Shown in pieces: positions 13,156 through 25,222 of a stretch of 64,000 nt of DNA; positions within the stretch are counted from its first letter, which is position 1, and the number at the start of each line of letters is the position of its first letter. The DNA is from Streblospio benedicti. Its lineage: Eukaryota > Annelida > Polychaeta > Spionida > Spionidae. The notes under the pieces were generated by a model. That model saw only the letters and a program-made list of their open reading frames with translations, was not told the DNA's origin and did no database searches. The stretch lies in NCBI GenBank assembly GCA_019095985.1, contig CM032665.1:29644660-29708659 (forward strand), written 5' to 3'. Made by a program: the position numbers and the translations under genes.

Positions 13156-13251
13156 TCCACTGCCTGCCGAAAAGACACTGGTGTCCCCTCTTACCTAGTA
13201 CAATTACCAGCGACAATACCTCAATCTTTTTACCCCATCAGTTATTAGTGT

Positions 13252-13560
13252 CTATGTTCTAGAATAACCCAATGGTGTCCTGAACATCCCTCTCTGTAAT
13301 TCACTGTCTCCCTCGTAATCAAGTCTAAATATCTTTCCCACTTTGACGACGTTCACTGAATCCTGCCGCTCCACACCGACCCTCTGTGGTTTATCCTCCA
13401 GCCACGGAGCGCATCTCCTCGCTTTGTCCGACTTAAACCGCGACCAGGCATCGCTAACTGTGTTCTTACTTCCTTTTATGTGCTTAGCAACACATTTGAT
13501 CCTGTGCGTTCCACATTCTTTCAGTTTTTTCAGCAGCAATATCATTGTTGACATTTAATC
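13252..13560 (-). mobile_element. DIRS-like retroelement fossil, second copy
   Basis: It carries the conserved end of the RNase H domain (HIKGSKNTVSDAWSRF) and the following basic segment (KARRCAPWLED). It duplicates 11,385-11,660. It is broken: only this short part of the element is present. Confidence 0.6.
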
Positions 13561-13639
13561 TGTCAGGACCGACATTCTGATGGATTTGGCATAGACTGCT
13601 AATGTAAAAAAAAAGTCTCAAATATTTGTGTCACTGAGT

Positions 13640-13975
13640 GTACATTCCTGTGTTCATCTATTTCTCTATTCATTTCCTCAATCATCAAATCTTTTAAAGG
13701 ATATCTTTTTCGTTTTATCCTTAATTCTTATGTCACAATCATGGTCGATTTCGAATTCCAATTCTTTGAGAAGAGTTTCTCTCAATTTCCTAATTGTTCC
13801 CCATCACACCAAGTAATTTGAATGACTTGTTTTAGGGACTGTCAGGAATGATGTCAGGATCCACAATATTAGCCATCATTATTACAATTTCTAAAATAGT
13901 TTAAAGAAAAATTAACTTAAATTAAAGTCTTAACATGTTTATTCTAACAATTTATATGCTGCGTATCGGAGTACA
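13640..13975 (-). repeat. Dispersed duplicate, copy A
   Basis: About 330 bp matches 18,055-18,378 in the same orientation. The minus strand has a charged coding-like stretch (LLKELEFEIDHDCDI), so it may be an exon of the debris gene family. No family recognised. Confidence 0.55.
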
Positions 13976-13994
13976 CAGTTTATATTTTTCTTAC

Positions 13995-14103
13995 CTATAT
14001 CATAGTTTACGCGAGTCATTGAGTCATTGAGGACCAACGACAGGTTATCAATCATCTTCTCTGATGGGTACAGTCACATTTTTGTATCCACTATCTTCCT
14101 CGC
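13995..14103 (-). pseudogene. GEESG-type small exon, 109 bp
   Basis: It is bounded by TTTCAG at the acceptor and GTAAG at the donor. It reads EEDSGYKNVTVPIREDD and then a stop. It is the counterpart of the 108-bp exon at 33,957-34,064, and its extra base shifts the frame. The protein family is unknown. Confidence 0.6.
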
Positions 14104-14599
14104 CTGAAACAAAATGACAGATTTGAATATGCTGTTGATTGAAGGTAGCATTGTAATTTAATACCTGAAATTTATTTATAAAAATTATTTAATATAAATT
14201 TATCATGAATATTTAAACATGTGCTTTGCTGCCTGGTTTTGTATAATGCCACCACCGTAGTAAATGTAGTCACAAACACACTTGGTGGCTATTTGATTTC
14301 TTACATCTACGTATTTTAAATTAGGATATTAGAATAAATCCTAGTCTCTGATAACGCTTAGAAAGTTACCACATAACACCCACTAAAAAGCTCACGTTGA
14401 AAAGCCCTGCCAATGAGGCATCGTGTCCGTAGTTGATGTGGCAGGACGGAACTCCTCCCGTGACCTGACCACGTCCACATCACACTCTCTCCAACGGGGT
14501 TTGGTGGACAGTGGTAAAGGAGGCGGTCACCCTCTACCATTAACTGGTCAGTAAATTGGATAATCATAAATAAAATTAGTTATTACTTTATAAATGAGT

Positions 14600-14871
14600 G
14601 AAAATATCAATGCAGTTTACGTGTTTCTTACCTCTACTCACAATCGTGTTCAGGTTTGGTCTTTACCTAAAACGAATCAGAAAACAATTAAATAACATGG
14701 TTTCGTCCTCTTTGCCCTTGTCCTTGTCAAATTTTATACAGTGATTATTCCTTATCAAATATTTCTTGAAACTAAGGACCTTTTTATGCAGTATTGGCAG
14801 CACCAGGGACAGGCATCCATCATCTTCTCTGATAGGTACAATCTCATTTTTGTATCCACTCTCTTCCTCGC
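14600..14871 (-). pseudogene. GEESG-type exon region, readable copy
   Basis: After a TTTCAG acceptor the minus strand reads EEESGYKNEIVPIREDDG and CLSLVL, the longest open version of this exon family in the window. A second acceptor (CGTTTTAG) and a donor at the repeated intron start follow at 14,630-14,670. This gives the best view of the parental exon, rich in Glu, Asp and Lys. Function unknown. Confidence 0.55.
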
Positions 14872-14999
14872 CTGAAACAAGATAACAAATTTTAATATAA
14901 AATTAGTTATTAACCAAGCATATATGTCTAAGCAAAATGTATGCAACATATGAAAATATATATTTGTATAATACATGGATCTAAATACAGCAATATACA

Positions 15000-17520
15000 C
15001 GTATGTTTTACAAAGTGCGTAGCATCTCTAGTATTTCGAATAATCATGAAGAAAATGATTGAATACAGCATAAATGAGTAGAATATCAATGCAGATTATA
15101 TTTTTTTACCTATATCACTCCCAGCAGTTGCATTGGCTTCCTATAAAGTAAAGAATAGATCTACGTGACAGTTTTCAAGTGTTTACGAGGCAAGGCACCA
15201 GAATATCTATAATCATAGATTCATAGATATGTCCCAACAAGAGCCTTGAGATCAAGCAGTAATAACCAGCTGAAACACTATACTTGGTCTTCAATGTCCA
15301 TGAAAAGCAACTTACTTAAGTTATGTACAAATAATATGCTACTAATTAGGGTGTCCACATCAAAATATGGAATTAATTATAAAAAATTTTAAAAAATACT
15401 ATGTGATGGGAAATGATAACAGAAACAATTTAGAAAAAAGATTTTTAAAATCCGATGGATAATAAGAGAGATATGGCCAATTTAGCATCAAATTTTGGGC
15501 TGTTGTGATTCCTTGTTTTTCCTTGTCAGCATGTGTAAAAACCTGGACATTTTCCTGCTTGCGCATGTTCTGTGGGCGTTCACCAAATTTCAGAGATCAT
15601 TTTTTTAATCTAATGTATTGTGTTTGCTATATCATCAATTCATATAAAAATAAAGTCCTATATACAAAATTGCCTGTTGTTTCTTGTTTTCACTATTTCA
15701 ACACAAATTACTTAATAGTTTTTGCTGTAATATTCTGCAAAGATTGTTACGATAATACGACTGAGTCCCAACTGTCAAATGTGGCTATGTACTTAAATGA
15801 TGATCAAAATAAACTAATTGGATTGAGCAATTAATTAGACTTGTATATATGGATAGAATCGCATATCTCTACAGATTATTTCCATGGTAACTATATTATG
15901 ATTGAACGACTTATAGCTGAAATATCATCCAATATCTATCTTCCTGTTACTAAAATTCTTATTGCCATTGTCAAATTCATGGCGGATGCGATATTCATTT
16001 TGATTCCAAAGTTTAGTCATAAAAAGTCCTAATTTTTTGTGATTGGTATGGTTGGAAACGTGCATACTTCTATAGTTTATAGTCATAACATTAAAATATT
16101 TTTAGGTGAAATATAGACTGATATATGTGGCAAAGTTCACTGGCATGTTCTTAATATATAGCGCTAAGATTTACCTGTCAAATTCTCCGAATGATCCTCT
16201 ACATTAACCATTTTTATCTTCAAAGTTTGTCAATGAAATGCCCCACAAATATTTCATAATTGATATGGTTGGAAACACAAACTTCTGTAGATTATAGATA
16301 TTACATTAATATATTTTTAGGCGAATTTAACATTATCTCTAGCATAAACGCGTGCGCGGGCTCTGCATCTTGTGCACCACGAAAAACTAGGGGTTTAAAC
16401 AGCATTTTTCAATCCAATTTGCAACCATGTATTGCGGTCTTAAACATATTAAACTGTGTATATTATGAAAGAAAAACGGTTTATCTAATAATAGGTCGAT
16501 TATCCACGCCAAAAAAATAAAATTTTAAGTTAAATTCAAACTGAAATGAAACTTTTTAAATACGTGGGACTTGAACTATACTTTGAAAAAATCAGCACCT
16601 ACCAAAATACAGACCAAACATTTCCCTTTAATTTGATAGCCATATGAAAGGGCTGCTATGATTGGAAGTTGGTTGCAAATGCCAACAAACCAGAGACCTT
16701 TTTACGGAAGGCCATTTTGCTACGACGTTAATGTTTTTAAATAATTACGCATTGATACAAAAGATCATTTTAGTTGAAAACTATATGGAATTATTGGTAA
16801 CCGTATTACCGAAGTCAAGGTATTTTTTTTAAAACTCAATGATCCCTTTAGGTTGCTAAAAACATCTTCATGTGCAAAAGTATCATGTTTTGGTAAGAAA
16901 ACCCACAGCACTTCGCACTTATCGGACAGGCTACTACTAATGCCTTGGATTGGCAAAATCTTAAATTTCCATACATAATGGGACGTTACGAAAGTATCAA
17001 ACTATCTGAGATGATTGAGGCCCAACCCCAATCTTGTATCCACTACTGATAATGGCATAATACAGTGGACAAAGTCCTCTTGAGGCTGTTTGTCACTCTG
17101 ATGTAAGCAACAAAATGCACCCCCAGGCATTGCAGCCTTGATCGCGTTGTGCTCATCCTCTAATTCTCTTTGGACTTTGTCGGTCCATTGTGGTCGGAAG
17201 CCGTCCCAAACATGAACTTTTTTTTTCTAAAAATCTGTTTACTCTGAAGTAGTCGTTCCTACTCTAGCAGTGACCACTGTGGTAGTCTCCACACATGACA
17301 AATACTTCAGACACTACCTCGTGGTAGTGTATGTCCAGTCACTGTTAGGCGGCTCATCTGTAGCAAGCGCCACCTCCATCTCTAATACCTCCTCTTAGCG
17401 AAGTTTGAAATGGATCAGTTTATCGATGTCCAATAGTTCTTTATCTGGTGGACTGCCCAACTCTGACATCTCCCTACTCAATGCAGATTATATTTTTCTT
17501 ACCTAATATGTGTACGTGGT
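15000..17520. other. No gene; a few repeat pieces
   Basis: A copy of the shared intron-start repeat lies at 15,055-15,120 and part of one at 17,474-17,510. The rest is AT-rich with short frames and no recognisable domain. A word pair at 16,036-16,090 and 16,256-16,320 (GATTGGTATGGTTGGAAAC and its variant) is a weak local duplication. Confidence 0.5.
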
Positions 17521-17599
17521 GAACACTATGCCATCTTTTGCCATATAATAATAGTAAGGTGGTTGAAGATCAGACCTAATTATTGCGAAGTTAGTTTTG

Positions 17600-17995
17600 A
17601 AATTAATTTAAATTTTTGCCATTGCAAACGTCATTGGTAATGAATTCCACATTTTTATGGTTCGTGGGAAAAAAGATTTATTAAATGTTTCGGTTTTACA
17701 TAAAGGGACTCTCCGCCTATGACTATATCTTGCAGACCAATAGTGTGGCTCATTCAGGCGTGTCAGTATGTTACAAACTGAAGGTGGGGCTTTATTATTG
17801 AAAATTTTAAATATGCCCAAACTATTCTTCTATTCTTCCTTTGTGAGACTGCTATAATGTTATGTGCTATAATTGAATTCACTATACAGGTTTTGGGAGG
17901 AAGACGCATTGCATCAACATGGATCTTTTCCAGTTTTTGCAAGTCAAATTCATTACTACCATCCCAGACTATGCTGGCATATTCCATAGAAGGAA
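17600..17995 (-). mobile_element. LINE (CR1/Jockey-like) reverse transcriptase C-terminal fragment
   Basis: Two overlapping minus-strand frames (17,763-17,987 and 17,608-17,820) read MEYASIVWDGSNEF and LQKLEKIH, then SFFPRTIKMWNSLP. These are the hallmark motifs at the C-terminal end of non-LTR reverse transcriptase ORFs (LEYAS.VWDP...LEK.Q...FFPRT...WNSLP). A frameshift near 17,780 separates them. The element is strongly 5'-truncated and dead. The 3' UTR and tail cannot be delimited. Confidence 0.85.
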
Positions 17996-18054
17996 GAACA
18001 AACTGAAGTATATCGTCTCAAGCAGTAATTCATGAACCGCTATAACTTTTTCAC

Positions 18055-18378
18055 AGTTTTCCATCTATTTCTCTATTCATTTCCTCAAACATCAAATCTT
18101 TTAAGGTGATTTTTTCTATTTTTTGGATTTTATCCTTATTTCAGTTACAATTTCATGGTTCTCAAGATTTTTAATTCCAACTCTTTGAGAAGAGTTTCTC
18201 TCTATTTCTAATTGTTCCAATCCCACCAATTAATTTTATTTGCATGACTTTTTTTTTAACCATCAGGAATGATGTCAGTATATTATCCATCATTTTTACA
18301 ATTTCTTCAATAGTTTAAAGTAAAATAAATTTTATGCTAAAGTCCAACATGTTTGTTCTATGAATTTGTAAAGCCCCC
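18055..18378 (-). repeat. Dispersed duplicate, copy B
   Basis: It matches 13,640-13,975 with several indels and leads directly into the tandem duplication that starts at 18,378. Confidence 0.55.
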
Positions 18379-18678
18379 AATAGTTGCAGGTGGTTGTCCA
18401 CTCTTGGGCTTGAATCCTTTACGAGCCTCCTGTCTGTGTGCTGTGTGGGCGCACGTAGTTGTCCACTCCTGGGCTGCACATCTAATGTTTGGGTCGTGAC
18501 CGATCGTCTACAATATTTTTTGGCACCACTTAGGGCATATTCCGGAGAGACATCCTACAATATACACGTATATTTTACTAAGTGAGTAGCATCTCTCAGC
18601 ATTTTGGATAAGCATGAAGAAAATGAGTGAATACAGCATAAGTGAGTTGAATATCAATGCAGTTTATATTTTTCTTAC

Positions 18679-18952
18679 CTGGTATATCTTGCTTTCCAGC
18701 TCGACATTGTGTTCTTTGGTCTGTATCTACTGGTGTATATATTCTGATGTAGCACTGGATCTTTGTTCCGCAAGCAACTACAGTGACTCGCCCTTGTCAT
18801 TCATGGCGTTTACGTCCTCAGGAATCAGGGACTCCATAACTTCCTTTGGACGTGGCTCCGTAATTCTTCTGCCACATACTGCCCACCTATTCGGGTGTTT
18901 GGCCGGATCTTTCGCCCGCCGTAGTGCCACGGCCAACGGGACCTCACCATCG
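18679..18952 (-). pseudogene. Ankyrin-like exon, copy 1
   Basis: The 274-bp exon lies between AAAG (acceptor side) and CAG|GTAAG. The frame that ends in phase at the donor reads DGEVPLAVALRRAKDPA, then VMESLIPEDVNAMNDKGESL, and later EHNVELESKIYQ. The DG..PL..AL and VN..N..GESL words resemble ankyrin repeats. Two in-frame stops follow GESL, and both occur also in copy 2, so the exon was already dead before the tandem duplication or the stretch is two exons with an unseen intron. Confidence 0.5.
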
Positions 18953-19016
18953 CTTTAAAACAATAGGGAATACACAAATATCAAATATCTACATAATATG
19001 GCAGTCTGTTATGCAA

Positions 19017-19242
19017 CTAACTTGATATTATAATATCCGACGGTTTGAATGCAATGCTGCAAATTAAGATCTGAGCTTTGCTATCTGGTCTCAGAAATTC
19101 AATGGGGACAAGCTCTTTGGTTTGCTCCTCCACACTGCCGTGGTATTGTTCCACCATGTACTCTAGATCGGACTCGCTCTTCGACAATGCCTCCAACCTC
19201 TCTTCAATCCCCATCAACAGCCTCCTATACATGGTGACCATG
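19017..19242 (-). pseudogene. Coiled-coil-like exon, copy 1
   Basis: After a CTTCTTCAG acceptor the minus strand reads MVTMYRRLLMGIEERLEALS, then SESDLEYMVEQYHGSVEEQ and ends IIISS-stop. The heptad-like Leu/Met and Glu/Arg spacing suggests a short coiled coil. A related exon at 45,266-45,346 reads MVTMYETLLMGIEERLEA. I do not recognise the family. The final residues before the stop may be intron read-through. Confidence 0.55.
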
Positions 19243-20147
19243 CTGAAGAAGCTCACTCTTATCGCCAAGCACACACTCGGCGAGGTTACCTGCTGCTATA
19301 TTGTTATTGTTTATTAACAAGATTTCACAAGTTCGATAATGCCGTGGCAATAAAAAAAATGTCCACCATACATTCACTACTTAATATTTTTTGGTTATCA
19401 CAACACTCTTCCTCTTTCCATGTTTTAAAAAAATCTTTTGCTTCATTTATGGAATGCAACTTTGGTGAAGAAGAGTAGGACTTCGAGTAAATCAGAGAAA
19501 TTTTGATGTCTGTTGTAACAAAAGTATAGCACCTTGCACATCATTGGGGTTTTTAAGTGATTTTTTATATGAAAGCATTAACTGCAACATATTGTCATCC
19601 AACACCTCATAAGCTAAATGGTTCCGCATCAGTTCGCTGGTATTGGGAAATATATGAGTATTAATTAGCACTTGATAGATGTTCATCCGTGACTTGTAGT
19701 GATTATGTCCAACAATATGGGAGGCATTGGAGGGAGATTTTAGATGAGTATTTCGAGAAACTTTCTATATTAAATGTGAAAGTTTCATAACGTTGGTTGC
19801 ACGTGGTTGTCCACTCCTGGGCTGCACATCTAAAGCTTTGGTCGTGATCCATCGTCTACAATATTTTGTTGGCATCACTTGGGGCATATTGCGGAGACAC
19901 TTTATACTATTAGCACAATTAAATACTCTTTTTCAACTACTTCTCCTGGTAAGACATGTTCTAATACAGTATCTATTTTGCCACCTGTTTACTAATGCTG
20001 TCGCCGCTCGGAGGCTTTGTGTAAGTTCATCATACAGCTCACTTGGACCTTGGTAAACGGCTGCAGTTCCTAAATACTTCCTTCTTTAACCTATCAATTT
20101 TTCTTTCATTATCATTCCCCGCTGGTGTGACATTTTCCCGGTTATAG

Positions 20148-20320
20148 AAAGAACAAGTTTTACTGGATTTCCTTGTTTGGGTGTCTTTTTTATAGTTATT
20201 TCGCATCGTTTACCAAAGCCTTTAAATTTGCATTTACAACTGACTACCCGAAAATTTGCTGTTAATTTTCTTGATGTTCTTTTCTTTATATTGTTGTTGC
20301 AAATTAGATAAAAAAGGATA
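20148..20320 (-). other. Coding-like stretch between the tandem copies
   Basis: The minus strand has an open stretch reading GFGKRCEITIKKTPKQG and VKLVLSITGKMSHQRG. It is present only after copy 1, so it marks either the part lost from copy 2 or the original sequence flanking the duplication. No family recognised. Confidence 0.3.
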
Positions 20321-20621
20321 AAATAGTTGCAGGTGGTTGTCCACTCTTGGGCTTGAATCCTTTACGAGCCTCCTGTCTGTGTGCTGTGTGGGCGCACGTA
20401 GTTGTCCACTCCTGGGCTGCACATCTAATGTTTGGGTCGTGACCGATTGTCTACAATATTTTTTGGCACCACTTAGGGCATATTCCGGAGAGACATCCTA
20501 CAATATACACGTATATTTTACTAAGTGAGTAGCATCTCTCAGCATTTTGGATAAGCATGAAGAAAATGAGTGAATACAGCATAAGTGAGTTGAATATCAA
20601 TGCAGTTTATATTTTTCTTAC

Positions 20622-20895
20622 CTGGTATATCTTGCTTTCCAGCTGGACATTGTGTTCTTTGGTCTGTATCTACTGGTGTATATATTCTGATGTAGCACTG
20701 GATCTTTGTTCCGCAAGCAACTACAGTGACTCGCCCTTGTCATTCATGGCGTTTACGTCCTCAGGAATCAGGGACTCCATAACTTCCTTTGGACGTGGCT
20801 CCGTAATTCTTCTGCCACATACTGCCCACCTATTCGGGTGTTTGGCCGGATCTTTCGCCCGCCGTAGTGCCACGGCCAACGGGACCTCACCATCG
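20622..20895 (-). pseudogene. Ankyrin-like exon, copy 2
   Basis: Same length, splice borders and two in-frame stops as 18,679-18,952. Only a few bases differ, for example Trp for Ser in the plus-strand shadow frame. Confidence 0.5.
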
Positions 20896-20963
20896 CTTTA
20901 AAACAATAGGGAATACACAAATATCAAATATCTACATAATATGGCAGGCAGTCTGTTATGCAA

Positions 20964-21189
20964 CTAACTTGATATTATAATATCCGACGGTTTGAATGCA
21001 ATGCTGCAAATTAAGATCTGAGCTTTGCTATCTGGTCTCAGAAATTCAATGGGGACAAGCTCTTTGGTTTGCTCATCCACACTGCCGTGGTATTGTTCCA
21101 CCATGTACTCTAGATCGGACTCGCTCTTCGACAATGCCTCCAACCTCTCTTCAATCCCCATCAACAGCCTCCTATACATGGTGACCATG
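20964..21189 (-). pseudogene. Coiled-coil-like exon, copy 2
   Basis: Same as 19,017-19,242 apart from an E-to-D change in GSVDEQTKE. Confidence 0.55.
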
Positions 21190-22118
21190 CTGAAGAAGCT
21201 CACTCTTATCGCCAAGCACACACTCGGCGAGGTTACCTGCTGCTATATTGTTATTGTTTATTAACAAGATTTCACAAGTTCGATAATGCCGTGGCAATAA
21301 AAAAAAATGTCCACCATACATTCACTACTTAATATTTTTTGGTTATCACAACACTCTTCCTCTTTCCATGTTTTAACAAAATCTTTTGCTTCATTTATGG
21401 AATGCAACTTTGGTGAAGAAGAGTATCTATGAGTTAGGACTTCGAGTAAATCAGAGAAATTTTGATGTCTGTTGTAACAAAAGTATAGCACCTTGCACAT
21501 CATTGGGGTTTTTAAGTGATTTTTTATATGAAAGCATTAACTGCAACATATTGTCATCCAACACCTCATAAGCTAAATGGTTCCGCATCAGTTCGCTGTT
21601 ATTGGGAAATATATGAGTATTGATTAGCACTTGATAGATGTTCATCCGTACTACAGGACTTGTAGTGATTATGTCCAACAATATGGGAGGCATTGGAGGG
21701 AGATTTTAGATGAGTATTTCGAGAAACTTTCTATATTAAATGTGAAAGTTTCCTAACGTTGGTTGCACGTGGTTGTCCACTCCTGGGCTGCACATCTAAA
21801 GCTTGGGTCGTGATCCATCGTCTACAATATTTTGTTGACATCACTTGGGGCATATTGCGGAGACACTTTATACTATTAGCATGATTAAATACTCTTTTTC
21901 AACGACTTCTCATGGTAAGACATGTTCTAATACTATACAGTATCTATTTTGCCACCTGTTTACTAATGCTGTCGCCGCTCGGAGGCTTTGTGTAAGTTCA
22001 TCATACAGCTCACTTGGACCTGGGTAAACGGCTGCAGGTCCTAAATACTGCCTTCTTTAACCTATCAATTTTTCTTTCATTATTATTCCCCGTTGGTGTG
22101 ACATTTTCCCGGTTATAT

Positions 22119-22445
22119 CAAGACCATATAAAGTTCTTCAATGGATAGTTCTCCTGCACAAGACTTTATTGTGGATTGTGACTATTTTGTTAATCAAGAA
22201 ATCTGAACTGTGTGAAGTGTGAATTGAACAGTGGAATATGCATGGGATGATTCAACCATGGCTTGCTATTTTAATAAAGGGATGTAAGCATTGACACTGT
22301 GCTGTGAAACTTTCATGTTTTATTAGTTTTGCTATTTAACAAGTTTAAGGTTACATGGATCTATTAATATTGAAATAAATGTCTTACAGCTGTCAAAAGT
22401 ACAGCCTCACACGGCCCCACCAGAAGCTGTAGCTGTAGATGTAGT
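22119..22445. other. No gene recognised
   Basis: AT-rich sequence up to the assembly gap. Two AATAAA words occur but no coding sequence precedes them. Confidence 0.5.
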
Positions 22446-22545
22446 NNNNNNNNNNNNNNNNNNNNNNNNNNNNNNNNNNNNNNNNNNNNNNNNNNNNNNN
22501 NNNNNNNNNNNNNNNNNNNNNNNNNNNNNNNNNNNNNNNNNNNNN
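22446..22545. other. Assembly gap of 100 N
   Basis: Exactly 100 N, the usual placeholder for a gap of unknown size. Frames spanning it are meaningless. Confidence 1.
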
Positions 22546-24104
22546 TAAAAGCCGTGGCTCCCACATATTTAATAGGTACAGGTCAGGGCGAGTGAATGCT
22601 AGTAGGCCAATACCAGTCAATCATAGTTCGACATTTCAGTCGCTATAGACTTAAGAAACGTTTTAGTCTCTATTATTATTTCTCTAAATAATTCAATGCA
22701 TCGTAAAATTATGAGAAAGTCGTGTGACTTGGTTTGTTTGTTTGTGTGGTTTTGCGACTCAGTTCAACGTGCTGCGGTGCCTCAAGTAGCTGCATTGGGT
22801 GCCGCTGCTTCGGGGAGGGGGGCCACACCCACATGATTTCATGGGTTACGGGTAGAGCACTGCCCACCCAGTTCGTGTACACACCCAGTTGGTGTGTTAT
22901 TTAAATGAAATTGCTAGGCTCCAAACAATTACCACACAAAGTTACTTCCTATTTAAAATTATTGCTTTCCCGGTGCTAAAGTGAAAAATAAAATTTCTAG
23001 TAAGATCTAATGTAAATAGAAATCTTCAAATCCACTAATACCACGCCACACACGAAATGGGTGTGCATGCATCCCAATTGCAAATAGATCATATAATTTT
23101 AATGAATCATAACAATTGTGTTTATCGTACAACCATATCAGTAAGTAACATTATTTTGACACATCAAACACTATTGTGGGTTCATTGATATTGCGGGGAT
23201 TCTGTTGATTTGGGCAATAATCGGGAAATCGCCTGGAATTTTCAGTTGTTTTCAAAAAAGTTATAACTTCCTGTCAAAAATAAAAAACAGTCACGTTTTT
23301 TAAAAAAAAAATTAGTCTCTATTGCTGAGTTGTGTGATGATGTGTGATTGTAATCTATGAAGGAAACCATCTAATGATAAAGACTGGAAATATTAGCTGG
23401 TTCACAACAACAGATTTGACAGCAAGCAATACATATGCTCTTTTACTGACATCGCTTCTGCACATAGATCAACAAACCTATGACGTCATACACCTATTAT
23501 TGAAAAGACACATAGACTCTATGCGTGTCATGGCAGCCAATTGAACCAAAAATACCAAAAATCAAAATACTGTCAAAATACCTGCCAAGGCAGCATCAAC
23601 TGATTGATGAATTCTGCTTTGTGGTGGTGCGCATGGGATAAAAAAACAGTCACCTATAGGCCTCCCAAGTAAATATTCCATGCTCCTAGAAATTATAATT
23701 TGGTCGCCAATTTCTTATAATTGTTATACAGAATCTAAAATTTGAGATGCTCATATTATCAGATATCAATTAAGCTCATGTGATATTTCAATTTGATTCC
23801 AAAGTTTATTTTTGTGTAAAAAAACATTACATAAAATGCATGTCAAATAATGGAAATAAAACAGTATAACAAGTTAAATTTATTTATTATCTATTTTTGC
23901 AATATTTTTGGGTCGATTTGATTACAATATACTTCAGAAAGCCATTTAATTTGATAGAAAATAAATAATAAATTGAGCTGGAATTTGATATAAAAACCTT
24001 GAAAATACCTTGAAATGACCTGGAATTTAATCATCACCAATTGCTACTGGGAACCATGTGTAATATGTATGTTCCTTTTTCGAAGAGTCACCATCATTTG
24101 TTAG
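22546..24104. other. No gene recognised
   Basis: AT-rich sequence with only short frames. No repeat or domain stands out. Confidence 0.5.
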
Positions 24105-25222
24105 TTCAGAGTTCTAATTTGTTACACTACTACCATATTCCCACGCATTAAAGCCCATGGTGTTATAACTGAAAACAGCACTTTTTGGACATTTTAAAAA
24201 TGGAAAAAGTTCCCACTTACAAGCACAGGGGCGTATATTTGAACACTACGCCCATCCCCATTTCGGCGATGAATAAGTATTGCATTTTGACTATATAGAA
24301 CCCCCATGGGTTCTTGCGTGTTACTGTACGGTACTAGTCTGACTATGCGGGCGATGATGAGTGTACTGACTTTTGACAGCATGCACGATGTTTTCCTTTT
24401 ATCATCAATGGTAATTATTCGTTTCATATCTTTTCTAGCAATGCTGTCTTCATATGCATCATTGTCATAAGGATTTTCATAGCTTGGTAACGTTGTACAA
24501 ACCTAATTTAATAAATATTTGAACCACAGTAGTTTACCATTACCAATCATATTCACACAATAGAGATATATCGAAAGCATTTGATAGTCGAGGTCCGAAT
24601 CCGTTTTGATTTCTTATGCGCTATAACGAGGTCGCGTTGTGTAAAGTTTCTATAGAATGGTGTGTCGTTTGCAACAAGAACGCTGGCTGGTAAGATTTGT
24701 TTTGAAAAAAAATGTTTTTTTATTAATTCTCAGTTGTGGGTGTATTCTAGCTGCAGAACAACACAAATATATATATATCTTCAAACATTGATTCAAGCTC
24801 CCGTCAAAGGTTCATATCGATGTTCATTGTGAATCATTGATGGAAAATAGTGAAATGTGTCAGAGCTTCTAAAATCGCCTAAAGCATGTTCACGGTATGT
24901 GTGCGCATACGGGGGGTTCAGGGTGCACGCAACTATCGATTCTTTTGGATGGAAAATGATTTTTATTCTCACTTAATGGCCCATTGGCTTATATTCGAAC
25001 ACTAAGCCCATCTTCGATGTTAGGCCCATGGGCTTTAACGCATGGGAATATGGTGCTTACTTTCACACAAACTTGACGTTTCGGCTACCACAATGGGGAG
25101 TTTGACCGAAGTGACAAAAAAGCTGGCGTTCCTATCGGACAGCAGATGGAGGAGAGTCAGGGGGTGCTCCTGCCTTGATTTGTGTAGAAGTAAGTACCAG
25201 TGTAACAAATTAGAACTCTGAA
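24105..25222. mobile_element. Inverted-repeat DNA element, class unknown
   Basis: Bases 24,105-24,128 and 25,199-25,222 are perfect 24-bp inverted copies (TTCAGAGTTCTAATTTG...). Just inside the left copy, 24,132-24,160 (ACCATATTCCCACGCATTAA...) is mirrored at 25,027-25,057, and the right side holds about 130 bp more between the two blocks. A further pair of direct words (ATT(T/C)GAACACTA(C/A)GCCCATC) lies inside both ends. There is no transposase and no clear target duplication. Confidence 0.65.

Larger units (their letters stand above)
9255..13560 (+). mobile_element. Third, partial copy of the palindrome outer arm
   Basis: Blocks at 9,640-9,888, 10,080-10,640, 11,590-12,600 and 12,600-13,540 match 27,010-27,242, 27,250-27,650, 27,690-28,690 and 28,690-29,500 in the same order and orientation. 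A degenerate duplicate of the terminal part lies at 9,255-9,470. Copy-specific insertions occur at about 9,889-10,080 and 10,640-11,340. The arm is thus an element-like unit present at least three times here. No matching inverted partner is seen near this copy, so it looks truncated. Confidence 0.7.
18378..20147. repeat. Tandem segmental duplication, copy 1
   Basis: The unit is repeated almost base for base at 20,321-22,118, with an offset of 1,943 at the start and about 1,971 at the end. Differences are few single bases and small indels, so the duplication is recent. Each unit holds one ankyrin-like exon and one coiled-coil-like exon on the minus strand. Bases 20,148-20,320 belong only to copy 1. 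Confidence 0.92.
20321..22118. repeat. Tandem segmental duplication, copy 2
   Basis: Near-identical second copy of 18,378-20,147. Homology stops at about 22,118, after TTTTCCCGGTTATA. Confidence 0.92.

Noticed and set aside
19049-19317. Plus-strand frames conserved in both tandem copies
   Set aside because: They are conserved only because the duplication is recent; the minus-strand coiled-coil frame fits the homologous exon at 45,266.
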